Below are positions 1-4,883 of a stretch of 5,023 nucleotides of DNA, in pieces. The position numbers and the translations under genes are program-made. This stretch comes from a bacterium (GTDB lineage Bacteria; Ratteibacteria; UBA8468; B48-G9; DTJG01), in NCBI GenBank assembly GCA_026418655.1, contig JAOAAW010000016.1:1-5023 (forward strand), in the 5' to 3' direction. How positions within the stretch are numbered: the stretch's first letter is position 1; each line of letters begins with the position of its first letter. The notes under the pieces are model-generated. The model made no database searches, was not told the origin of the DNA, and was given only the letters and a program-made list of their open reading frames with translations.

Positions 1-819
1 TAAATCAGGGAGTTCATCTCTGTAATATGAAAACTTTTCAGCCGAGACATCACGCAGATACTGAATATCTTTTATAAAATTTTTCAATATCTGGACCCCT
101 TCCCTGCACTCTTTCAACCTGGTATTATATACAGAATTTACCAGTTCTCTCTTAACCTTTGAATCAGTTATGATAAATACAAAATCAGGATTATTAATCA
201 GGATATGTTCATATTGCAAATTAAGGCAATCAAGGAAAAGTACACTGTCTTTCTGGCACATAGTTATTACAAATTGGTCCATAATGCCACATTTCATACC
301 GATGAATTTGTTCTCAGCAGATTGACAGATGCCCGGTATTCTATCTTTCTCTATTTCTATATCTGATAGTTTGATTAGAGCAAAACAACTTACAACCTCA
401 ATTGCTGCTGATGATGCAAGTCCCCTGCCAATCGGTATATCACTTTCAAAGACCATATCAATTCCTTTCAATGTATATCCCTGTTCCTGGAGCATCTTTG
501 CCACGCCCTTGGGATAGTTTGCCCAACCATCTTCAGATCTGTATTCTATCTTGCTAAGTGGACATTCAACTTTTGTGCCAAAATTTAATGAATAAAGCCT
601 TAACAAATTTTTATCATTCAATCCGGCACAGACAATTATGCTTCTATCTATTCCTGCAGGCAAAACAAAACCACCGTTATAATCCGTATGTTCACCAATA
701 AGATTTACCCTGCCTGGTGCTCTAAAAAAACGCAACCCCTTTTGCTGTCCAAATATTGATAAAAATTCCTTTCTAACACTTTTTATCCGCTCTTTCTTTA
801 CTATTTTCTCGTCTGCCAT
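1..819 (-). CDS. galK: Galactokinase (C-terminus beyond the left edge)
   Basis: Galactokinase of the GHMP kinase family phosphorylates alpha-D-galactose to galactose 1-phosphate with ATP in the cytoplasm. The frame is open from ATG 817-819 to the window edge, giving 273 residues of an expected 350-390. Residues 36-47 read GRVNLIGEHTDY, the galactokinase signature, with sugar-binding R37, E43, H44 and D46. Residues 129-139, PIGRGLASSAA, form the phosphate-binding GHMP loop; the usual first Ser of SSS is Ala here. CGIMDQF at 177-183 supplies the catalytic Asp, D181. SKVKRELVNSVYNTR further on matches the conserved segment before the missing C-terminal domain. It is last of three visible operon genes and overlaps the nucleotidyltransferase by 19 bp. 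No Shine-Dalgarno is visible, so coupled translation is likely (inference). No galT or galE is in view. Specificity for GalNAc rather than galactose cannot be excluded. Confidence 0.95.
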   Translation of the reverse strand, partial: MADEKIVKKERIKSVRKEFLSIFGQQKGLRFFRAPGRVNLIGEHTDYNGGFVLPAGIDRSIIVCAGLNDKNLLRLYSLNFGTKVECPLSKIEYRSEDGWANYPKGVAKMLQEQGYTLKGIDMVFESDIPIGRGLASSAAIEVVSCFALIKLSDIEIEKDRIPGICQSAENKFIGMKCGIMDQFVITMCQKDSVLFLDCLNLQYEHILINNPDFVFIITDSKVKRELVNSVYNTRLKECREGVQILKNFIKDIQYLRDVSAEKFSYYRDELPDL

Positions 820-1538
820 ATTTTATTCACAATTTCGTATTGCCTTATGTCACCAATATCAAACCATGTACCACGAAAGAGATAACCATAAACACATATT
901 TTTTTGTACAACCACTCAAGAAACTTTCCAGGCGGGTCTGGTTCATTACCTTCTTCAAGATATTCTTTGACCAATTTTAGGTTTTCTTTTGAAAAAAGGT
1001 ACATGCAGATAGCAGTGAGTGTTGTTTTTGGATTTTGCGGTTTTTCAACAAAACTAATTATGCGTCTTTGTTTATCTAGTATCACTTCGTTATATTTTTT
1101 TATAAGTTCTCGGTCTTTGATATAATGAACTGCCACAATACAACTCTTACTTCTAAAGAATTTTACGAATTTATTTAAATCAAAATTGAAAAGATTATCA
1201 CCAGCAACAATGAGTATATCATCATTTATTTTTGCCTTTTCAATCACAAACCTTATATCTCCAATTGCACCGAGTTTGTTTTTATCAGAAGTTGTGCCAT
1301 CTGAAAAGATAATTATTTCTTTTTTTAATTTATAATTATGTTTCCAGAATTCAAACTGGCTGAAGAATTTTTTATTGGTTATTATAAATATCTTATCAAT
1401 TTCATTAACTTTTTCAATCCGTTTCAGGATATGTTCAATCATCGGTCTTCCTGCAACAGGCAATAATGGTTTGGGTCTATCTTTTGTCAGTGGATACATT
1501 CTTGTTGCATAACCAGCACAAAGGATTAATGCCTTCAT
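801..1538 (-). CDS. Sugar-1-phosphate nucleotidyltransferase (NTP_transferase family)
   Basis: A 245-aa protein of the RmlA/GlmU/GalU-like NTP_transferase family, which joins a sugar 1-phosphate to an NTP to give an NDP-sugar and pyrophosphate. The N-terminal nucleotide-binding signature is CAGYATRMYPLT at 7-18 followed by PKPLLPV at 22-28; the GYATR variant replaces the common GxGTR. GDNLF at 113-117 carries the metal-binding Asp (D114). FVEKP at 163-167 is the conserved sugar-binding segment, and WFDIGDIRQY at 225-234 matches the family's W-x-D-I-G motif. There is no left-handed beta-helix or acyltransferase tail, so this is a single-domain enzyme. Base and sugar specificity cannot be read from motifs. 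It starts 9 nt after the peptidase stop without a recognisable Shine-Dalgarno and overlaps galK downstream. A role in activating the sugar phosphate made by GalK is plausible but inferred. Confidence 0.9.
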   Translation of the reverse strand: MKALILCAGYATRMYPLTKDRPKPLLPVAGRPMIEHILKRIEKVNEIDKIFIITNKKFFSQFEFWKHNYKLKKEIIIFSDGTTSDKNKLGAIGDIRFVIEKAKINDDILIVAGDNLFNFDLNKFVKFFRSKSCIVAVHYIKDRELIKKYNEVILDKQRRIISFVEKPQNPKTTLTAICMYLFSKENLKLVKEYLEEGNEPDPPGKFLEWLYKKICVYGYLFRGTWFDIGDIRQYEIVNKIWQTRK

Positions 1539-1547
1539 TTTGCAAGT

Positions 1548-3008
1548 TCAAATTTTATCAATAGGAAATACTGGATGTTTTAATCTCTTATATGGCAAAC
1601 GATTCAGTAATAAATCAGTGCAACCGTTAGTCAGAGATAAGATTGAACAGGATGCAACCTTTCGCAGATCATCTACAAGATAGCCACTCTTTACAATAAC
1701 GATTTTACGCTTTCGTAAATCTATTCCTAAATTCTGGAAGATATTTACATCAGTAATGCCCACACGCCGGGAACTGATTACAACATCAACATTCGGTATT
1801 CGCATTAAGACATAGACTGTACCGCCTCTTTTTACGACCTTTTCCACTTTACCTTTCATTTTATAAGGCTTAGAATAAATAGAATCTATCCTGCCGCCTA
1901 AAAAAATTTCTATATCTTTATTGACTGAATCAAGACAACGATTAACTGCTTCAGGGTCATAGATTACTGCGAACAACGGTCGGTCTTTTATCAGATCCGG
2001 CAAATTCATTTTATCAATTATTTTGAGCAGGTTTGTATTATCTTCAGGAGAACCAGCAGTGGGATTGTCACCAGAATCTGAAATAAAGACCGGAGAATTA
2101 TTCTTTTTTATATACTCAACTGCTCTTTTAATTGACGCCTGCGGTGTGAACGCTTCAGTTATAAATCTAAATTCTTTTCGTTTCTGCCAGAAGGAATCTG
2201 CTAATTTTTTTGCTAAAACTTTTCCACTTTGTATTTCGTTTAGTTTGGAAACAACGATCGCTGAAACAAAATTTTCAGAATGGTCTGCCCAGGGAAATCC
2301 CAGGCAATATGAAGCTGATAAAACCCCTGGTTGTCTCTCAACAACCTTAAGCGAATTGATTAAACCCTTCATCGGTTCTACACCGGTCTCTGATTGTTCA
2401 CCAGAAATTAACATTGGTATAAATGAACAACTGGTCCTGGGGATTATAGAATTTTCCAGTGCATTATATAAGAGCCGTCCTGCCTCTATTCCTGTCTCAA
2501 CAACATCGGTATGTGGTGCAGTTTTGTATGCTACAAATGCATTTGCATTCTTTACCATCTTTCGGGTTACCGTAGCATGCATATCGAGGGTACAGACAAT
2601 CAATACATTTTGGGGTAATATATTTCTAATTGAACTCAGCAAATCACCTTCACCATCACCAATATCTTCTATATACATTGAACCATGTAGACTCAAAAGG
2701 ACTGCTGATAAATCGTGGATTTTCAAAAGTCTGTTGATAAGTTCCTTTTTTAATTTTAGATAAACTTCTTTCTTCACCATACCATAAGGTAATGCCCGGG
2801 CACATATCAATGGCTTTATCCTGTAATTTTGTTTGTGGTTGAAAAATTTTAGCATACCTTTGATTTCACCAAAAGTATCACCTTTTGACTCTTTGATGCC
2901 GAAAATGTCTTTACCCTTTATGATAATAAAATCTTTTTCTCCGGTATAAGCAGGAGTAAAAGTATTAGATTCGTGATATAACATTCCAACTGCAATCGTT
3001 CTTTTCAT
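1548..3008 (-). CDS. M81 family metallopeptidase (MlrC / microcystinase C-like)
   Basis: This 486-aa protein is a full-length member of peptidase family M81, whose namesake MlrC degrades linearised microcystin and its tetrapeptide. The N-terminal domain (about 1-290) begins with IAVGMLYHESNTF (5-17), the family hallmark. It continues with LHGSM (107-111), GDGEGDLL (117-124) and TLDMHATVT (140-148). The likely zinc ligands, by family analogy, are D142, H144 and H166 of the APHTD motif. The MlrC C-terminal domain starts near 305 with DSGDNPTAGSPEDNT (311-325). No signal peptide is seen, so it is cytoplasmic. The true substrate is unknown; most family members have no known role and the microcystin activity should not be transferred. 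It is first in an operon with a sugar nucleotidyltransferase and galK. The start ATG lies 7 nt after a consensus -10 box, implying a leaderless message. Confidence 0.93.
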   Translation of the reverse strand: MKRTIAVGMLYHESNTFTPAYTGEKDFIIIKGKDIFGIKESKGDTFGEIKGMLKFFNHKQNYRIKPLICARALPYGMVKKEVYLKLKKELINRLLKIHDLSAVLLSLHGSMYIEDIGDGEGDLLSSIRNILPQNVLIVCTLDMHATVTRKMVKNANAFVAYKTAPHTDVVETGIEAGRLLYNALENSIIPRTSCSFIPMLISGEQSETGVEPMKGLINSLKVVERQPGVLSASYCLGFPWADHSENFVSAIVVSKLNEIQSGKVLAKKLADSFWQKRKEFRFITEAFTPQASIKRAVEYIKKNNSPVFISDSGDNPTAGSPEDNTNLLKIIDKMNLPDLIKDRPLFAVIYDPEAVNRCLDSVNKDIEIFLGGRIDSIYSKPYKMKGKVEKVVKRGGTVYVLMRIPNVDVVISSRRVGITDVNIFQNLGIDLRKRKIVIVKSGYLVDDLRKVASCSILSLTNGCTDLLLNRLPYKRLKHPVFPIDKI

Positions 3009-3015
3009 TCTGAAG

Positions 3016-3043
3016 ATTATATATAATGACGAGAATATGTCAA
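3016..3043 (-). promoter_or_regulatory. Sigma70-type promoter of the M81-nucleotidyltransferase-galK operon
   Basis: On the minus strand TTGACA (3043-3038) and TATAAT (3021-3016) are both perfect consensus boxes with a 16-bp spacer. The -10 box ends 7 nt before the ATG at 3008, which puts the expected transcription start at about 3009-3008. There is no room for a Shine-Dalgarno, so a leaderless transcript is predicted. No operator-like dyad is obvious beyond the AT-rich TATATATAAT stretch itself. Confidence 0.75.
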
Positions 3044-3418
3044 CAAAATTACCGCCAACCTTTTCCCATTTTCCGGCTTGTAACTAAATAGTTTTTTCTG
3101 CGGGTGGTCCATTTATGAGGCAAAATCATTGTTCAAAATTTCGTCTGACAAATCAAATAAAACATCTAAATGTACCTTGCTTCCCACTTTGGAATGCATC
3201 AGATTACTGATGTGTCATATCCAATATCAACAAATTTTGTTGCCCAATGATGGATTTCTTCTTTTTACAATTTTCAGCAATCCGTTTCAAATTTTTGCAC
3301 AATATGTGTAATCTTTTACCTTTTTTTGTGCATATATCAACTTAAACCCCTGATATTTCAGCACATTATTATTAAAAATCGGGCATAAATTTTGCCTTAT
3401 ATAATTATAGGAGAACTT
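3044..3418. other. Divergent intergenic region, possible decayed coding remnant
   Basis: About 375 bp lie between the M81 promoter and the Hsp20-like start. No intact gene is supported. On the minus strand there are short stretches with protein-like composition in different frames, for example a segment ending LDVLFDLSDEILNNDFAS (stop near 3116) and, upstream in another frame, KRIAENCKKKKSIIGQQN (about 3290-3230). They could be pieces of one frameshifted gene, but I recognise no family and the order is broken by stops. A 10-bp palindrome, TATAATTATA, lies at 3400-3409 just before the Hsp20 ribosome site. It contains a TATAAT, but no matching -35 box is present at 16-18 bp. Confidence 0.4.
3409..3413 (+). 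promoter_or_regulatory. Ribosome binding site of the Hsp20-like gene
   Basis: AGGAG is followed by 5 nt and then ATG 3419-3421. It decides the start: an in-frame TTG at 3392 upstream has no such site and would add nine residues foreign to the family. It is the strongest Shine-Dalgarno in the window. Confidence 0.8.
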
Positions 3419-3637
3419 ATGCCAGCCATTAAACAAAGAATTGAACCAGAAATTTGCACATATCTTGACCCTGAGACCAAAATCCTCACGATAGAAGTTT
3501 TGTTTCCAAATGTTAATAAAGAGAAAATTCAAATTAAAATCAAAAATGATGCGCTTTTAATAAAAGCAGAAAGTGAAGATGCAGAATATGTTAAATATGT
3601 ATATCTTGTTATGAGGCTAAAAAAAAGAAATGAGTAA
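3419..3637 (+). CDS. Hsp20/alpha-crystallin-like small protein, frame broken at A8
   Basis: The frame from ATG 3419 encodes 72 aa resembling the alpha-crystallin domain of small heat shock proteins, ATP-independent chaperones that bind unfolding proteins. Residues about 8-54 follow the family pattern: IEPEICTYLDPETKILTI (strands b2-b3), then EVLFPNVNKEKIQIKIKND (the 'PGV.kEdI.i...' motif), then ALLIKAESED. After YVYLVMRL the frame runs through eight A (3619-3626) into KKRNE and stops at 3635-3637, losing the final conserved strand. That strand is intact in the +1 frame up to 3689 (next entry). With one A fewer the product would be 89 aa, a bare domain with almost no N-terminal arm and no C-terminal I-x-I tail, against about 140 aa for typical Hsp20. 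No CIRCE-type operator is seen upstream. The family assignment is by pattern only. Whether it is a pseudogene, a base-call error or a slippage-expressed gene is open. Confidence 0.7.
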   Translation: MPAIKQRIEPEICTYLDPETKILTIEVLFPNVNKEKIQIKIKNDALLIKAESEDAEYVKYVYLVMRLKKRNE

Positions 3638-3689
3638 GGCAGTTTATGAAAACGATATTCTGCGCATAACTGTTCCAGTGGCGGATTAG
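3627..3689 (+). other. Out-of-frame C-terminal segment of the Hsp20-like gene
   Basis: Reading from G3627 in the +1 frame gives EMS then KAVYENDILRITVPVAD and a TAG at 3687-3689. This matches the end of the alpha-crystallin domain ('A.yenGvL.i.vP'), which the zero frame lacks. Deleting one A from the run 3619-3626 joins it in frame to the upstream part. It is therefore part of the same gene and not a separate one. Its stop lies 8 bp from the stop of the convergent gene, and the 10-bp palindrome AGAATATTCT at 3688-3697 fills that gap. Confidence 0.75.
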
Positions 3690-3697
3690 AATATTCT

Positions 3698-4174
3698 TTA
3701 TAACTTTTTATTTTTAAGTGTGTTTCGTATTTTTATTGTATCTTCTATGATTTTTATCACTGCACGGTCTTTGGGTCTATTCGCTTCCTTTTTTGCAAGC
3801 AAAACATCTTCAAGACAGGCAACCAAACAATAAAATTTACCAATTTTAATCCTTAATGACCGTGCTTTTACCTTTTCAAATGTCTGTTTGCTGCCCATAC
3901 GGAAAACAAAATCAACAATCATGTCCTTATTCTCTGTCCTGATAGTTTCACTGAGTGCATTATTTAGCCTCAACACGAAAAGATTCAAGTTCTTTGCGAA
4001 CTGAGTAATTTTTTTTCTATTAAGTTGTGTATCCCTTACAAAAAAATCAATATCAAGTGTCATTACTGGAACTCCCTGTATTGCACAGGCAGTGTTGCCA
4101 ACGAGGATTGCCTCTAATTTAACTTCTTTTAACCCCTTGAGGATCTTCGCTAAAATAATTTCATCAGGGGACAT
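3698..4174 (-). CDS. Minimal nucleotidyltransferase-fold protein (DUF6036/AbiEii-like)
   Basis: A 158-aa protein with the core of the polymerase-beta-type nucleotidyltransferase fold. Residues 25-46 carry VGNTACAIQG followed by TLDIDFFV; the DxD metal ligands are D41 and D43, and a third Asp (D88) sits in MIVDFVF. Near the C-terminus a CLEDVLLAKKEANRPKDRA segment matches the 'LEDLiasKraagRpKD' motif of DUF6036/AbiEii-like proteins, often found in toxin-antitoxin or abortive-infection loci. The usual GG of the first motif is GN here, so activity is uncertain. I chose ATG 4174-4172 because AAAAGG lies 5 nt upstream; a GTG two codons earlier (4180) overlaps that site. It overlaps the upstream small gene by 11 bp, indicating coupled translation. 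The cellular target is unknown: it could be a toxin, an antitoxin (as MNT is to HEPN) or neither. Confidence 0.75.
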   Translation of the reverse strand: MSPDEIILAKILKGLKEVKLEAILVGNTACAIQGVPVMTLDIDFFVRDTQLNRKKITQFAKNLNLFVLRLNNALSETIRTENKDMIVDFVFRMGSKQTFEKVKARSLRIKIGKFYCLVACLEDVLLAKKEANRPKDRAVIKIIEDTIKIRNTLKNKKL

Positions 4175-4355
4175 AGACACCTTTTCTCAAACGACGCAGA
4201 AGGAATCTTCTCGGCCAGGATTTTGGTCTTAAGAGGTTCCTCAATATTAAGTGTAAATCATGTGAAGATATATCAGGAAATTTCCTGGATAGGATTTTTT
4301 CGTATTTTAAAACTTTTTTTATAAACTTTTCGTTATCTTTGTACCTTCTTCTCAC
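4164..4355 (-). CDS. Small basic protein upstream of the nucleotidyltransferase, putative antitoxin-like partner
   Basis: A 63-aa, strongly basic protein that I cannot assign to a named family. The N-terminal half is Lys-rich and probably helical (KFIKKVLKYEKILSRKF). The second half has SSHDLHLILRNLL followed by RRFLLRRLRKG, a layout I associate with small proteins encoded directly before DUF6036-type nucleotidyltransferases; that association is recollection, not a search. No HEPN R-x4-6-H motif is seen. The frame opens after TAA 4379-4377. Candidate starts are TTG 4370 and GTG 4355. I prefer GTG because the predicted transcription start coincides with it and TTG 4370 would lie upstream of that start. 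The stop overlaps the next gene by 11 bp, so the two form one unit. Binding of RNA, DNA or the partner protein is possible from its charge but unproven. Confidence 0.6.
   Translation of the reverse strand: MRRRYKDNEKFIKKVLKYEKILSRKFPDISSHDLHLILRNLLRPKSWPRRFLLRRLRKGVYVP
4180..4185 (-). promoter_or_regulatory. Ribosome binding site inside the small basic gene
   Basis: AAAAGG on the minus strand stands 5 nt before ATG 4174 and inside the coding region of the small basic protein. It favours ATG 4174 over GTG 4180 as the start of the nucleotidyltransferase-fold gene. Confidence 0.6.
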
Positions 4356-4360
4356 AAGAA

Positions 4361-4388
4361 ATAATAACAAAAATTTTTAGAAAGTCAA
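4361..4388 (-). promoter_or_regulatory. Promoter of the two-gene small protein/nucleotidyltransferase unit
   Basis: On the minus strand TTGACT (4388-4383) and TATTAT (4366-4361) are separated by 16 bp, the same spacing as the promoter at 3016-3043. The -10 box ends 5 nt before GTG 4355, so the expected first base of the RNA falls on or within a base of that codon, giving a leaderless message. Each box has one mismatch to consensus. Confidence 0.6.
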
Positions 4389-4446
4389 GGATTGATGTTA
4401 GTGTGTCCTCTCTACATTTTTTTTGTTTAATGATTTTCCTTTTCCT

Positions 4447-4467
4447 GTAGGAACGACTTCCCAGTCG
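4447..4467 (+). repeat. REP-like element: GTAG plus hairpin CGACT-TCCC-AGTCG
   Basis: GTAG at 4447-4450 is followed after GAA by a 5-bp stem, CGACT (4454-4458) and AGTCG (4463-4467), around a TCCC loop. A 5' GTAG next to a short palindrome is the hallmark of REP sequences recognised by REP-associated tyrosine transposases (TnpA_REP/RAYT). It is the only one in the window with GTAG on the plus strand. Confidence 0.55.
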
Positions 4468-4743
4468 CGATAATACTAGTGCTAATTTGTAAAAATAAAA
4501 AAATTTATACAAAATGCAAAGAACTGACCCCATACCATGGAATCACCGCCATTTAAAGAAACAGTATCAATATGATTCCCTGAAAAATTTTCAAAAATTG
4601 ATAGAAATGACCTTATCGAACGAAGCATCAGCAAGCTGATGGACTCCAGATAGTTAAATGGCATCCAGTCCTGATTCATAGTTATAGGACAAACCTTATC
4701 TTCAAAAGTTTACACTTTTCAGACCAGCTTGAAATCTTTAAAC

Positions 4744-4766
4744 GCAAGGCTAAAGCCTTGCCCTAC
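4744..4766 (-). repeat. REP-like element, tandem copy 1 (GCAAGGC-TTTA-GCCTTGC)
   Basis: A perfect 7-bp stem, GCAAGGC/GCCTTGC, closes a 4-nt loop (TAAA on the plus strand). CTAC at 4763-4766 is GTAG on the minus strand, one base from the stem, which sets the orientation. The element plus one flanking base (4744-4767) is identical over 24 bp to copy 2, 39 bp downstream. Confidence 0.7.
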
Positions 4767-4782
4767 ATCTGCCCTGGTGATT

Positions 4783-4805
4783 GCAAGGCTAAAGCCTTGC
4801 CCTAC
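4783..4805 (-). repeat. REP-like element, tandem copy 2
   Basis: Same stem, loop and GTAG (minus strand, 4805-4802) as copy 1, in the same orientation. The 15-nt spacer 4768-4782 separates the pair. Direct tandem repetition with identical sequence points to recent duplication or selection. Confidence 0.7.
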
Positions 4806-4846
4806 AAAAAATGAAAAAAGATTGCTACGGATATTGAATATTGAGA

Positions 4847-4862
4847 TTTAGTCCTGCTCTAC
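4847..4862 (-). repeat. Half REP-like element (GTAG-A-GCAGGAC-TAAA)
   Basis: On the minus strand GTAG (4862-4859) is followed by A, GCAGGAC and TAAA, the first arm and loop of the same plan. The expected second arm GTCCTGC is absent and replaced by TCTCAAT. It looks like a REP that lost one arm. A 5-bp stem TCCTG/CAGGA (4852-4856, 4861-4866, approximate) can still form with the far side. Confidence 0.45.
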
Positions 4863-4883
4863 AGGAAAAATAAAAAATGTTTG

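Noticed and set aside
329..517. Plus-strand frame of 62 codons
   Set aside because: Antisense to galK, which shows an uninterrupted, motif-rich reading frame.
904..1125. Plus-strand frame of 73 codons
   Set aside because: Antisense to the nucleotidyltransferase; no independent evidence.
2023..2763. Long plus-strand frame of 246 codons
   Set aside because: It lies antisense inside the M81 gene, whose minus-strand protein carries all family motifs. The plus-strand product resembles no family and has no ribosome site.
3129..3311. Plus-strand frame of 60 codons
   Set aside because: No ribosome site and no family resemblance; the opposite strand looks slightly more coding-like, and that is itself weak.
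3360..3418. CIRCE heat-shock operator or strong promoter before the Hsp20-like gene
   Set aside because: No TTAGCACTC-N9-GAGTGCTAA dyad is present. A TATAAT occurs at 3400-3405, but no -35 box lies at 16-18 bp, and it would start the RNA inside the ribosome site.
3287..3532. Minus-strand frame of 81 codons across the Hsp20-like start
   Set aside because: Mostly the complement of the Hsp20-like gene; composition rich in Phe, Asn and Lys from AT-rich DNA, with no recognisable motif.
4333..4533. Minus-strand frame of 66 codons
   Set aside because: It overlaps the promoter and start of the small basic gene and crosses a REP-like hairpin; composition looks like translated non-coding DNA.
4704..4719. 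Inverted repeat AAAAGT-TTAC-ACTTTT as another REP element
   Set aside because: It lacks an adjacent GTAG/CTAC and its AT-only-type stem differs from the GC-rich stems of the others; likely chance in AT-rich DNA.
4744..4810. Rho-independent terminator
   Set aside because: The hairpins have 7-bp GC-containing stems, but they are followed by CCTAC rather than a T tract on the plus strand, and no gene ends just before them.
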